Below are positions 1 to 6,174 of a DNA stretch of 18,180 bases, piece by piece. This DNA comes from JBIOUF01 sp044866695 (GTDB taxonomy: Bacteria; Actinomycetota; Actinomycetes; Propionibacteriales; Nocardioidaceae), in assembly GCA_044866695.1 (NCBI GenBank), contig JBIOUF010000104.1, positions 1 to 18,180 on the forward strand, in the 5' to 3' direction. Positions within the stretch are counted from its first letter, which is position 1, and each line of letters begins with the position of its first letter. The notes under the pieces were generated by a model, which was given only the letters and a program-made list of their open reading frames with translations, searched no databases and was not told where the DNA came from. A program made the position numbers and the translations under genes.

Positions 1-225
1 ACCTCCACCGCCACCGCGATCCACCAGGGCCGCCTGCAGCAGGTGTGGGTCGTGGAGACCCGCGACGCCGACGGCCGGCTGAGGGCTCGCTGCTCAGCCA
101 CCGGTGGCGGGGAGGTTCTGCACGCGCAGCTGGCCGCGGGCCATCAGCCGGCCGTCGGCGTCGCGGGTCTCCACGACCCACACCTGCTGCAGGCGGCCCT
201 GGTGGATCGCGGTGGCGGTGGAGGT
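1..225. repeat. 82-bp perfect inverted repeat (arms 1-82 and 144-225) duplicating part of the thioesterase gene
   Basis: Bases 1-82 are the exact reverse complement of 144-225; I checked the pairing n with 226-n. The right arm is the sense-coding part (residues about 95-121) of the thioesterase gene at 94-507. The left arm therefore encodes the same peptide (T-S-T-A-T-A-I-H...) on the plus strand in frame 1. Identity breaks at base 83; bases 83-93 still pair at 8 of 11 positions, then similarity is lost. The 61-bp centre (83-143) holds the end and stop codon of the minus-strand gene. The left arm may continue beyond the window edge. It is either a true inverted duplication or a fold-back chimera at a contig end. 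Confidence 0.9.
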
Positions 226-507
226 CATCTCGCCGCCGGCGGTGCCGCGGTAGAAGTCGGTGCTGTTGGCCACGCCGACGCAGGTGCCGCGGTCGCCGTA
301 CCACAGCGCCGAGCCCATGCTGGCCAGGGTCTCCACCACGCTGGCGTAGATGCCGCCGTGCACCAGCCCGAACGGCTGGTGGTGCTGCGCGGTCGCGGTC
401 CACTCCGCGACGACCTTGTCTCCCGTGGCCTCGACGTACCGCAGCCCGATGAACCGGTCCAGCGGGCTCAGCGGCATCTGGTCGACGTCCAGGGCGGCGA
501 GGTCCAT
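94..507 (-). CDS. PaaI-family hotdog-fold thioesterase
   Basis: A 137-residue protein, normal length for a single hotdog (4HBT/PaaI) domain, which hydrolyses acyl- or aryl-CoA thioesters in the cytoplasm as a tetramer or dimer. Visible signatures are the HGG motif at residues 50-52 followed by a long helix with Glu59 (the usual catalytic acid position), and the strand sequence G-V-A-N-S-T-D-F-Y-R-G around residue 78-88. The last strand reads VWVVETRDADGRLMARG, typical of the family. The start is an ATG at 507. There is no clear ribosome-binding site, but a TACACT hexamer lies 7 bases upstream, which suggests leaderless transcription. The 3' part of the gene is repeated in inverted orientation at 1-82. 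The substrate cannot be told from sequence. The family call is firm; the exact C-terminus (residues ~122-137) adjoins the repeat junction and is slightly less certain. Confidence 0.85.
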   Translation of the reverse strand: MDLAALDVDQMPLSPLDRFIGLRYVEATGDKVVAEWTATAQHHQPFGLVHGGIYASVVETLASMGSALWYGDRGTCVGVANSTDFYRGTAGGEMTSTATAIHQGRLQQVWVVETRDADGRLMARGQLRVQNLPATGG

Positions 508-520
508 GCGGCGCAGTGTA
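508..520 (-). promoter_or_regulatory. Candidate leaderless -10 element for the thioesterase gene
   Basis: On the minus strand the hexamer TACACT (plus-strand 515-520) is followed by 7 bases and then the ATG at 507. This is the spacing expected when transcription starts on the first base of the start codon. No Shine-Dalgarno sequence is present and no convincing -35 is seen. Leaderless genes are common in actinobacteria; the assignment here is inference. Confidence 0.45.
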
Positions 521-540
521 GGGCGCGCCTCGGACGCGAC

Positions 541-572
541 GGAGGGGCCGCCCCTCTCGGGTCGGCCCCTCC
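541..572 (-). terminator. GC-rich hairpin terminator after the secreted-protein gene
   Basis: GGAGGGGCCG at 541-550 pairs perfectly with CGGCCCCTCC at 563-572, a 10-bp stem with a 12-base loop. It lies 18 bases past the stop codon of the minus-strand gene at 590-1198 and just before the thioesterase gene. There is no U-tract, as is usual for high-GC actinobacterial terminators. Confidence 0.6.
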
Positions 573-589
573 AGCGTGGTGCCTGCTGG

Positions 590-1198
590 TCAGTAGGCGC
601 TGACGACGAAGCTGCGGAACTGCAGGTTCGCCGACGCGTTGCCGCCCGGCAGGACCTGGAACCGCCACCGGCCGCGCTTCAGACCGGTCCACACCGGCTG
701 GTAGGAGTGCGTGGCCGTCGGGGCTGCCCCGGTGGCGAAGAAGGTGTGACCCGGCTGTGCCGACACCTTCTGGCCCACGGTGCAGGCGTTGATCAGGCCG
801 GCCTTGCTGATGCAGGTCGCGACCGCGTCGACGTGGATGAAGTCGCCGGCGTTCGGGACGAAGGCCTCCGAGACGAAGCTGCCGATCACCGGGCCGGTGC
901 AGCGCTTGGTCAGGAACACCGTGTTGGCGGGGACGTTGTCCGACGTCGTGTCGTCGGGCGGCGTGTTGACCGACGTCTGGGTGTCGAAGCCGACGGCGCA
1001 GCCGCCACCGGAGACGGCGCCGCTGACCCGGGCGGACAGCGCCTTGGCGGAGCGACCCTGGTCGGCCGGCGAGCGGTCGTCGTTGGCCGCGTTGGCGACG
1101 GTGGCGCCGGACAGCGCCATGGTCCCGATCGCGACACCGGCCGCGGCCACGAGCCACGCCTTCCGGCGGCGGCTGGGCGAAGCTGAAGACTGGTTCAT
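590..1198 (-). CDS. Secreted four-cysteine hypothetical protein
   Basis: A 202-residue protein that I do not recognise as a named family. The N-terminus is a clear Sec-type signal peptide: residues 1-13 are polar and basic (SRRRK at 9-13), residues 14-33 are hydrophobic, and a V-A-N-A motif ends at about residue 37, where signal peptidase I would cut. The mature part of ~165 residues has four cysteines (in GGGCAVGF, TKRCTGPV, ATCISK and NACTVG), probably two disulfide bonds in the oxidising exterior. It ends in a hydrophobic/aromatic strand, F-R-S-F-V-V-S-A-Y. No enzyme motif, membrane anchor or sortase signal is visible. The start ATG at 1198 is preceded by a purine-rich GAGGGGGAT stretch acting as ribosome-binding site. 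The gene stands alone, with hairpins on both sides, so it is probably monocistronic. Confidence 0.8.
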   Translation of the reverse strand: MNQSSASPSRRRKAWLVAAAGVAIGTMALSGATVANAANDDRSPADQGRSAKALSARVSGAVSGGGCAVGFDTQTSVNTPPDDTTSDNVPANTVFLTKRCTGPVIGSFVSEAFVPNAGDFIHVDAVATCISKAGLINACTVGQKVSAQPGHTFFATGAAPTATHSYQPVWTGLKRGRWRFQVLPGGNASANLQFRSFVVSAY

Positions 1199-1282
1199 GT
1201 GAGATCCCCCTCGGACCCGTTCTATGGACGTGCGGAGGGTTGCATCGAGTCCGCTGCCGCTCCCATGACCCGTTGGGACGGT

Positions 1283-1319
1283 GCCGGGATGGCCCCGGCG
1301 GCCCCACCCGTTCGGGTGG
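1283..1319 (-). terminator. Tandem hairpins, likely terminator of the flavin-pair operon
   Basis: Two small inverted repeats lie 16-52 bases past the stop codon of the minus-strand FMN reductase: CCACCC (1304-1309) with GGGTGG (1314-1319) around a 4-base loop, and GCCGGG (1283-1288) with CCCGGC (1294-1299) around a 5-base loop. They lie between that operon and the downstream same-strand gene, where a terminator is expected. There is no U-tract. Confidence 0.5.
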
Positions 1320-1334
1320 TATGGCGGTGGCCCG

Positions 1335-1973
1335 TCAGGGTAGTCGGCCGCGCAGCAGCCGCTCGAACGGCACCGGGTCGTCGAAGCCGTCCTCTGCCTG
1401 CGGTGCGGTCGCGGCGCGCGCGGGTCGCGCGTGCACCAGGTCGGCGAGCTCGGCGGCGGCCCGCTCGACCCGCTCTGCGAGCCGGCCGTCGGCGCCGCTG
1501 TCGGCGCCGGCGCCGAAGTCCTCCGTCGCGGCGAACACCGCGGTGGGCACCACGGTCGCGTGCAGGTAGCTGAACAGCGGCCGCAACGCGTGCTCGAGCG
1601 CGAGAGAGTGCCGTGCCGTGCCCGCGGTGGCCCCGATGAGCACGGGCACGCCGTCCAGCACGTCGGCCTCCAGCACGTCGAAGAAGGACTTGAACAGACC
1701 CGAGTACGACGCGGAGAAGATCGGCGTGACCGCGATGACCCCGTCGGCGCGTTCCACGTGCCGCACCGCGTCCCGCAGCGCGCCCGAGGGGAAGCCGGTC
1801 AGCAGGTGGTCGGCCAGCGCGTGCGCGAGGGGCCGCAGCTCGACCACCTCGACGCGGACGTCCTCGCCGGCCGACCGGAGCCGCCGCTGGGCCGCGGCGG
1901 CGAGCCGGTCGGCGAGCAGCCGGGTCGACGACGGCTCGCTCAGCCCGGCGGTCACGACGACCAGGGTGCGCAT
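1335..1973 (-). CDS. NADPH-dependent FMN reductase, CE1759-type partner of a luciferase-like monooxygenase
   Basis: A 212-residue flavodoxin-fold oxidoreductase that would supply reduced FMN to the monooxygenase encoded just upstream. The N-terminal strand MRTLVVVTAGL followed by SEPSSTRLLAD is the phosphate-binding loop of the FMN site. The segment TPIFSASYSGLFKSFFD (about residues 84-100) is the conserved dimer and flavin-contact region of this family. Its ATG overlaps the stop codon of the monooxygenase gene by one base (TGATG at 1973), so translation is coupled. The Ala/Asp/Gly-rich stretch near residue 155-165 and the C-terminal tail look variable. The pairing matches the two-gene arrangement known from Corynebacterium CE1758/CE1759. 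The family is confident; the physiological substrate of the pair is unknown. Confidence 0.88.
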   Translation of the reverse strand: MRTLVVVTAGLSEPSSTRLLADRLAAAAQRRLRSAGEDVRVEVVELRPLAHALADHLLTGFPSGALRDAVRHVERADGVIAVTPIFSASYSGLFKSFFDVLEADVLDGVPVLIGATAGTARHSLALEHALRPLFSYLHATVVPTAVFAATEDFGAGADSGADGRLAERVERAAAELADLVHARPARAATAPQAEDGFDDPVPFERLLRGRLP

Positions 1974-3085
1974 CAGGCCGTCACCTCGGCGACCTGGCGG
2001 TCGGTGGCCTCCGTCCGGGCAGCGGCCAGGAGCGAGGCGTGCGTGGGAGCGTCCGGGACGTGCGCCGGCCGGAGCGCGTCGAGCTCGCGGCGCAGCACCG
2101 GCACGACCTCCTCGCCGAGCAGGTCCAGCTGCTCCAGGACGGTCTTCAGCGGCAGGCCGGCGTGGTCGACCAGGAACAGCTGCCGCTGGTAGTCGCCGGC
2201 GTACTCACGGAAGCCCAGGGTCCGCTCGACGACCTGCTGCGGCGACCCGACGGTCAGCGGCGTCTGGGCCATGAAGTCCTCCAGCGACGGACCGTGGCCG
2301 TAGACCGGCGCGTTGTCGAAGTAGGGCCGGAACTCCGCGACCGCGTCCTGGCTGCTGCGCCGCATGAACACCTGCCCGCCCAGCCCGACGATCGCCTGGT
2401 CGGCCGAACCGTGTCCGTAGTGCTCGAAGCGGCGGCGGTACAGCGCCACCATCCGCTGGGTGTGCTCCGGCGGCCAGAAGATGTGGTTGGCGAAAAAGCC
2501 GTCGCCGTAGTACGCCGCCTGCTCGGCGATCTCGGGGGACCGGATCGAGCCGTGCCACACGAACGGCGGCACCCCGTCCAGCGGCCGCGGGGTGGAGGTG
2601 AAGCCCTGCAGCGGCGTGCGGAACCGGCCCTCCCAGTCGACGACCTCCTCGCGCCACAGCCGGTGCAGCAGGTCGTAGTTCTCGATGGCGAGCGGGATCC
2701 CGTCGCGGATGTCCTTGCCGAACCACGGGTAGACCGGGCCGGTGTTGCCGCGGCCCAGCATGAGGTCCATGCGCCCGTCGGAGAGGTGCTGCAGCGTTGC
2801 GTAGTCCTCCGCGATCCGCACCGGGTCGGTCGTGGTGATCAGTGTCGTCGCCGTCGAGAGGACGATCCGCTCGGTCTGCGCGGCGACGTAGGCCAGCGTC
2901 GTGGTGGGCGCCGAGGGGACGAACGGCGGGTTGTGGTGCTGCCCGGTGGCGAAGACGTCGAGCCCGACCTCCTCGGCCTTCCTGGCGATCGCGACCGTCG
3001 CCTTGATCCGCTCGTGCTCGCTGGGGGTCCGGCCGGTCGTCGGGTCGGGGGTCACGTCGCCGACGGTGAAGATGCCGAACTGCAT
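1973..3085 (-). CDS. LLM-class FMN-dependent monooxygenase, CE1758 family
   Basis: A 370-residue TIM-barrel flavin monooxygenase of the bacterial luciferase-like superfamily. It uses reduced FMN and oxygen on an unknown organic substrate in the cytoplasm. Family signatures include the N-terminal strand MQFGIFTVGDV, the E-E-V-G-L-D-V-F-A-T-G-Q-H-H segment near residues 38-51, and LSDGRMDLMLGRG near residue 99-111. FVWHGSIRSPEIAEQAAYYG follows in the middle of the protein. The length is normal. The start ATG at 3085 has a good ribosome-binding site (GGAGG, about 8 bases upstream). The FMN reductase follows with a one-base overlap, forming a two-component system. An AT-rich palindromic site sits immediately upstream, so regulation is likely local. 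Quinone-like, thiol or xenobiotic substrates are all possible and cannot be separated by sequence. Confidence 0.9.
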   Translation of the reverse strand: MQFGIFTVGDVTPDPTTGRTPSEHERIKATVAIARKAEEVGLDVFATGQHHNPPFVPSAPTTTLAYVAAQTERIVLSTATTLITTTDPVRIAEDYATLQHLSDGRMDLMLGRGNTGPVYPWFGKDIRDGIPLAIENYDLLHRLWREEVVDWEGRFRTPLQGFTSTPRPLDGVPPFVWHGSIRSPEIAEQAAYYGDGFFANHIFWPPEHTQRMVALYRRRFEHYGHGSADQAIVGLGGQVFMRRSSQDAVAEFRPYFDNAPVYGHGPSLEDFMAQTPLTVGSPQQVVERTLGFREYAGDYQRQLFLVDHAGLPLKTVLEQLDLLGEEVVPVLRRELDALRPAHVPDAPTHASLLAAARTEATDRQVAEVTA

Positions 3086-3101
3086 GTCACTGCCTCCGTT
3101 G

Positions 3102-3124
3102 GTTGTAGATTCAATCTTAGCAAC
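3102..3124. promoter_or_regulatory. AT-rich palindromic operator/promoter upstream of the flavin monooxygenase pair
   Basis: An unusually AT-rich island in this GC-rich window. It contains the perfect odd palindrome AGATT-C-AATCT (3107-3117), flanked by GTTG (3102-3105) and CAAC (3121-3124). Within it TTG-N6-CAA (3103-3114) resembles the half-site layout of MarR-type operators. On the minus strand TAAGAT (3119-3114) could be a -10 hexamer, which would place the operator over the promoter. No regulator gene lies in the neighbourhood shown. Operator function is inference. Confidence 0.45.
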
Positions 3125-3140
3125 GGAACGCGCGGCCCGG

Positions 3141-4649
3141 CTATTCCGGCGTGTTGTCCTCCGGTCCGCCGAGCACGTACGGCGTGGTCACGCCGGCATA
3201 CATCAGATGGGCGACCATACCGTCCCGAGCGTGCTCGAGCTGGTGGCAGTGGTCCATCCAGATGCCCGGGTTGTCGGCCCGGAACGCGATCTGGTAGCTC
3301 TCGCCGGGCAGCACGTCGAGGGAGTCCACCCACCACGGGCTGCCGGTGGCCGCCACGCCGTCGCGGCTGACCACCAGCGCGTGGTGGCCGTGCAGGTGCA
3401 TCGGGTGGCTCTCCCCGGAGCGGTTTCGGATCCGGAACACCGCCACGTCGCCCTCCTCGACGGCGAACATCGGCACGTCGGGGTACAGGTGCCCGTTGAT
3501 CGTCCACCAGACCCCGGGCCGCCCGTCCAGGAACCCGGGTCGGCGGTCGATGTCGTAGTCGAAGCGGCGGTCGGGGTGGGTGGGGTCGAAGGGCAGGGCG
3601 GCCGGCTCGCCGTAGGACAGCAGGTCGAGGGTGTCGGCCGGCTGGTCGGGCACCGGTGGCGGCGGCGCTGCCGGCGCACCGACCACGAGCGCGGTAGACC
3701 CGCCCACCTGGACCCGGATGGGCTCCCCGGAACCCGGCAGCACCACCTCGAGGTCGGCCCGCGCGCCGGCGGTGACCGAGAGCGACTTCCCGTCGACCTC
3801 GCCGGGACGATGCAGGTCGTAGCCGTCCACGGCGAGGACGCGGTAGGGCGCGTCGGACCACACCCGTACGGCGGCGTTGTCGGTGTTCACCACCCGCAGG
3901 CGGACCCGGTCGCCGGGAAGCGCCTCGACCGGCACCTCCCCCTCCCGCCCGTTGAGCGTGCGGGTGCCGCGGTAGGTGTGCGCCACGGCGAGGGCGTCGA
4001 CGTCCTGGGCGACGCCCCGGCGGGGCAGCACGACCAGCGGGCCGAGCAGGCCGCCCACGACCTGCTCGTGGGAGACCTGGTGGGAGTGGTACCAGTACGT
4101 GCCGGCCTGCGCTGCCACGAAACGGTAGGTGTGCGAGTCGCCCGCGGCGACCGCGTCCTGGGTCACCCCGGCGACGCCGTCCTCGGCGTTCGGGACGTCC
4201 ACGCCGTGCCAGTGCAGGGTCATCCCGTCGGGCACCGACTCGTTGGTGACCCGCACCTGCACCAGGTCGCCGACCCGGGCGCGGATCTCCGGGCCCGGGG
4301 ACGAGCCGTTGAGGGTGAACCCGCGGACCTCGCGGCCCGAGGCCAGCCGCACCGTGCCGGCCCGGGCGACCAGGTCGACCGCGACGTCCGGGGTGCCCGT
4401 GCGTGGCCCGGTCAGGTCGGCGACGCTCACCGCGCCCTCGGCGTGCGCCAGGTGCTCGCCGTGGCCGGAGTGCCCACCGGTGGCGGCGCCGGCCGCCGAG
4501 AGCGGGGCTCCGCCGGTGTCGACGTACCCCATGTCCATCACCGACAGGGGGTCGGGGACCAGGCTCTGCCACCAGAGCCAGGCCAGCGGGCCGAGGACCG
4601 CCAGCGTGGCGGCGACCGCCAGGACCAGGCGGAGACGGGTCCGGGTCAC
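3141..4649 (-). CDS. Membrane-anchored multicopper oxidase
   Basis: A 502-residue multicopper oxidase of the cupredoxin superfamily, which couples one-electron substrate oxidation to reduction of oxygen to water. An N-terminal hydrophobic helix (residues 6-28) acts as an uncleaved anchor or signal, putting the enzyme outside the membrane. A His-rich linker (residues 60-69) follows. All four copper motifs are present: HWH (146-148), HSH (188-190), H-P-M-H-L-H-G-H-H (415-423) and HCHQLEH (467-473), with Met478 as the likely axial ligand of the blue copper. A proline-rich linker (329-334) separates the N-terminal and C-terminal domains. The GTG start at 4649 overlaps the stop of the upstream membrane-protein gene (GTGA), so the two are translationally coupled. 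The substrate (metal ion, phenolic, or a role in copper tolerance) is undetermined. Confidence 0.93.
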   Translation of the reverse strand: MTRTRLRLVLAVAATLAVLGPLAWLWWQSLVPDPLSVMDMGYVDTGGAPLSAAGAATGGHSGHGEHLAHAEGAVSVADLTGPRTGTPDVAVDLVARAGTVRLASGREVRGFTLNGSSPGPEIRARVGDLVQVRVTNESVPDGMTLHWHGVDVPNAEDGVAGVTQDAVAAGDSHTYRFVAAQAGTYWYHSHQVSHEQVVGGLLGPLVVLPRRGVAQDVDALAVAHTYRGTRTLNGREGEVPVEALPGDRVRLRVVNTDNAAVRVWSDAPYRVLAVDGYDLHRPGEVDGKSLSVTAGARADLEVVLPGSGEPIRVQVGGSTALVVGAPAAPPPPVPDQPADTLDLLSYGEPAALPFDPTHPDRRFDYDIDRRPGFLDGRPGVWWTINGHLYPDVPMFAVEEGDVAVFRIRNRSGESHPMHLHGHHALVVSRDGVAATGSPWWVDSLDVLPGESYQIAFRADNPGIWMDHCHQLEHARDGMVAHLMYAGVTTPYVLGGPEDNTPE

Positions 4650-5110
4650 GCCCTCACGGTGTGGCCGGGGGCGGGCTCGCTGGTGCCCGCCCTGGCCGCC
4701 AGCCGGCCGGCGTGCAGCGCTCCGGCGAAGACCACCAGCGCGGTCAGGCCGTGCAGGGCCCCGACGAACGGCACGGCGTGGCCGCCGAGACCCAGCAGCA
4801 CCTGGACGACGACCAGGCCGAGCAGGACCGCCGCGACGGGCACCCCGCGCGGCACCTTGGCGAAGAAGGCCACGACGAGCAGGGCGAGGGCGACCAGCGG
4901 GATCACCATCATCCCGTTGATCGCGTGCAGCGCGAACCCGCCCGCACCGGTGAACGAGATGTCCTCGCTGTCCATCGCCGCCTTGTCCAGGGTGCCGCCG
5001 TCGGAGTCGATCCAGACGAACAGCCCCGACATCGCGTACACGACTGCCATCGCCTGGACGACGATCTCCGCGGCGAGCACGTAGGCCAGGATCTTGAAAG
5101 CACTGCCCAT
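4646..5110 (-). CDS. Four-helix membrane protein with conserved-looking histidines (DUF6220-like)
   Basis: A 154-residue integral membrane protein with four predicted helices at about residues 5-30, 58-83, 90-108 and 114-136. Histidines at 62, 111, 120 and 133 lie at or near helix ends, a pattern that could bind haem or copper, although no named haem motif is visible. I chose the ATG at 5110 because AAGAGGGGA, a good ribosome-binding site, lies about 6 bases upstream. An in-frame ATG at 5149 has no such site and would add 13 soluble residues. The stop overlaps the GTG of the multicopper oxidase gene by four bases, so the two proteins are very likely made together. The similarity to DUF6220 is from memory and tentative. 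A role as electron-transfer or membrane partner of the oxidase is inference. Confidence 0.8.
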   Translation of the reverse strand: MGSAFKILAYVLAAEIVVQAMAVVYAMSGLFVWIDSDGGTLDKAAMDSEDISFTGAGGFALHAINGMMVIPLVALALLVVAFFAKVPRGVPVAAVLLGLVVVQVLLGLGGHAVPFVGALHGLTALVVFAGALHAGRLAARAGTSEPAPGHTVRA

Positions 5111-5217
5111 GTTGGTCCCCTCTTGTCGACGCGCCCCCGGGCCCCCCACGAGCCCGCTCGCACCGTAGCGCAGGGACGCCTCGGCTGCGGGCAGGTGGCG
5201 GGTTTCTTGCCGCTGTG

Positions 5218-5223
5218 TATGCT
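5218..5223 (+). promoter_or_regulatory. Candidate -10 element for the tRNA-Thr/tRNA-Met/rpmG unit
   Basis: TATGCT lies 12 bases upstream of the first base of tRNA-Thr, in the position of a -10 box giving a 5' leader of a few bases. No clear -35 sequence is seen at the right distance. Confidence 0.35.
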
Positions 5224-5235
5224 CGGTCCTCGCCC

Positions 5236-5308
5236 GCCCCTTTAGCTCAGTCGGCAGAGCGACTCCATGGTAAGGAGTAGGTCTACGGTTCGATTCCGTA
5301 AAGGGGCT
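5236..5308 (+). tRNA. tRNA-Thr (anticodon GGT)
   Basis: A complete 73-base cloverleaf. The acceptor stem GCCCCTT pairs with AAGGGGC, the D-stem is GCTC/GAGC, and the anticodon stem ACTCC pairs with GGAGT around loop ATGGTAA. The T-stem TACGG/CCGTA encloses TTCGATT, and the discriminator is T. Anticodon GGT reads ACC and ACT. The CCA end is not encoded. It is the first of a tRNA-Thr, tRNA-Met, rpmG cluster, an order also known from Mycobacterium. Confidence 0.97.
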
Positions 5309-5364
5309 CTGGAGCAGGGTTCTCGTCCAGGGCCGGCCGGCACTGGTGGGGGCACTGGTCCGTT

Positions 5365-5438
5365 GGCGGGGTCGCTCAGATGGTTAGAGCACACGGCTCA
5401 TAATCGTGGTGTCGCGGGTTCGACTCCCGCCCCCGCTA
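5365..5438 (+). tRNA. tRNA-Met (anticodon CAT, elongator)
   Basis: A 74-base cloverleaf. The acceptor GGCGGGG pairs with CCCCGCT (one G-U pair), the D-stem is GCTC/GAGC, and the anticodon stem CACGG/TCGTG surrounds CTCATAA. The T-stem is GCGGG/CCCGC around TTCGACT, and the discriminator is A. The paired first base argues against the initiator tRNA. Position next to tRNA-Thr and before rpmG matches the elongator Met tRNA of actinobacteria; tRNA-Ile with a modified CAT anticodon is the less likely alternative. Confidence 0.93.
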
Positions 5439-5540
5439 CGCGAGCAGGCGCGGCGACGCGGAGCAGAGCACGACCGGCACCGGTCGCGTCCACCAGCTCC
5501 CCCAGCCGTCCGTCCGACCGACCCGAGGAAGAGGCGCACC

Positions 5541-5711
5541 ATGGCCACCAAGACCTCCGACATCCGGCCCAAGATCACCCTGGCCTGCACGGAGTGCAAA
5601 GAACGCAACTACATCACCAAGAAGAACCGGCGCAACGACCCAGACCGCATGGAGCTGTCGAAGTTCTGTCCCCGCTGCCGCCGGCACACCCCGCACCGCG
5701 AGACCCGCTGA
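5541..5711 (+). CDS. rpmG: Ribosomal protein bL33, zinc-binding form
   Basis: A 56-residue large-subunit ribosomal protein bL33. The sequence MATKTSDIRPKITLACTECK begins the family, and the two CxxC pairs (C16/C19 and C43/C46) make this the zinc-binding version. The body K-N-R-R-N-D-P-D-R-M-E-L-S-K-F-C-P-R-C is diagnostic. The ATG at 5541 has a GAGGAAGAGG purine tract just upstream; longer upstream reading frames run through the tRNA-Met gene and are not real. It follows tRNA-Met by 102 bases and probably shares transcription with the tRNAs. Actinobacteria often carry a second L33 without cysteines that replaces this one under zinc limitation; whether it exists here cannot be seen. Confidence 0.97.
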   Translation: MATKTSDIRPKITLACTECKERNYITKKNRRNDPDRMELSKFCPRCRRHTPHRETR

Positions 5712-5752
5712 GCCGGTCGTCGGCGACGGGGTGCCGGGCGCGCCGCCTTTGC

Positions 5753-5767
5753 TAGCGTCACCGGACA
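5753..5767 (+). promoter_or_regulatory. Candidate leaderless -10 element for the hadA-like gene
   Basis: TAGCGT (5753-5758), fitting TAnnnT, is followed by 8 bases and then the ATG at 5767, the spacing of a transcript beginning at the start codon. No Shine-Dalgarno sequence is present between rpmG and this gene. No -35 is obvious. Confidence 0.45.
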
Positions 5768-6174
5768 TGGCCCTCGACGCGTCCCTGGCCGGGAGGACGT
5801 TCCCGCCGACCCGCCCCTACCAGGTCACTGCCGAGCGGATCGCCGAGTTCGCCGCCGCGACCGGCTCGGCCTACGACGGCAGGGCGGCACCGGCGACGTT
5901 CCCGATCGTGGTCGCCTTCCAGGCGATGACCGGGCTGATGGAGGACCCCTCGGTCGGCATCGCCCTGCACCGGGTCATCCACGGGGACCAGCGGTTCGCC
6001 TACACCCGCCCCGTCGTCGCCGGGGACGTGCTCACCGCCGAGCTCACCGTCGAGAGCCTGCGCCAGATCGGCGGCGCCGACATCATCGGCACGCGCAGCG
6101 AGCTGACCGACGCCGACGGTGGCCACGTCGTCACGGCGTTCGCCACTCTGGTGCACAGAGGGGAGGACGCGTGA
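5767..6174 (+). CDS. hadA: MaoC-type dehydratase N-terminal-like subunit (HadA-like)
   Basis: A 135-residue hotdog protein of the FAS1-like/MaoC N-terminal dehydratase family, homologous by context to mycobacterial HadA. With HadB it would dehydrate (3R)-hydroxyacyl-ACP in type II fatty acid synthesis. The conserved segment ALHRVIHGDQRFAYTRP, followed by VVAGDVL, is the family hallmark (about residues 62-85). It lacks the D-x-N-P-x-H catalytic motif, which its partner carries, as expected for the non-catalytic half of the heterodimer. I chose the ATG at 5767; a GTG at 5731 is in frame but adds residues absent from the family. The stop overlaps the GTG of the next gene by four bases (GTGA at 6171-6174), implying coupled synthesis of the two subunits. 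The exact acyl substrate is unknown. Confidence 0.85.
   Translation: MALDASLAGRTFPPTRPYQVTAERIAEFAAATGSAYDGRAAPATFPIVVAFQAMTGLMEDPSVGIALHRVIHGDQRFAYTRPVVAGDVLTAELTVESLRQIGGADIIGTRSELTDADGGHVVTAFATLVHRGEDA

Noticed and set aside
43..603. Plus-strand 186-codon frame starting MWVVETRDADG
   Set aside because: Its first 14 codons are real thioesterase sequence from the inverted copy, but the rest is antisense of the thioesterase gene.
2901..5084. 727-codon plus-strand open frame across the monooxygenase and multicopper oxidase
   Set aside because: It spans two unrelated genes and their spacer on the opposite strand; a GC-driven shadow.
5309..5364. A further tRNA or small RNA between tRNA-Thr and tRNA-Met
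   Set aside because: No cloverleaf or strong structure; it looks like ordinary spacer.
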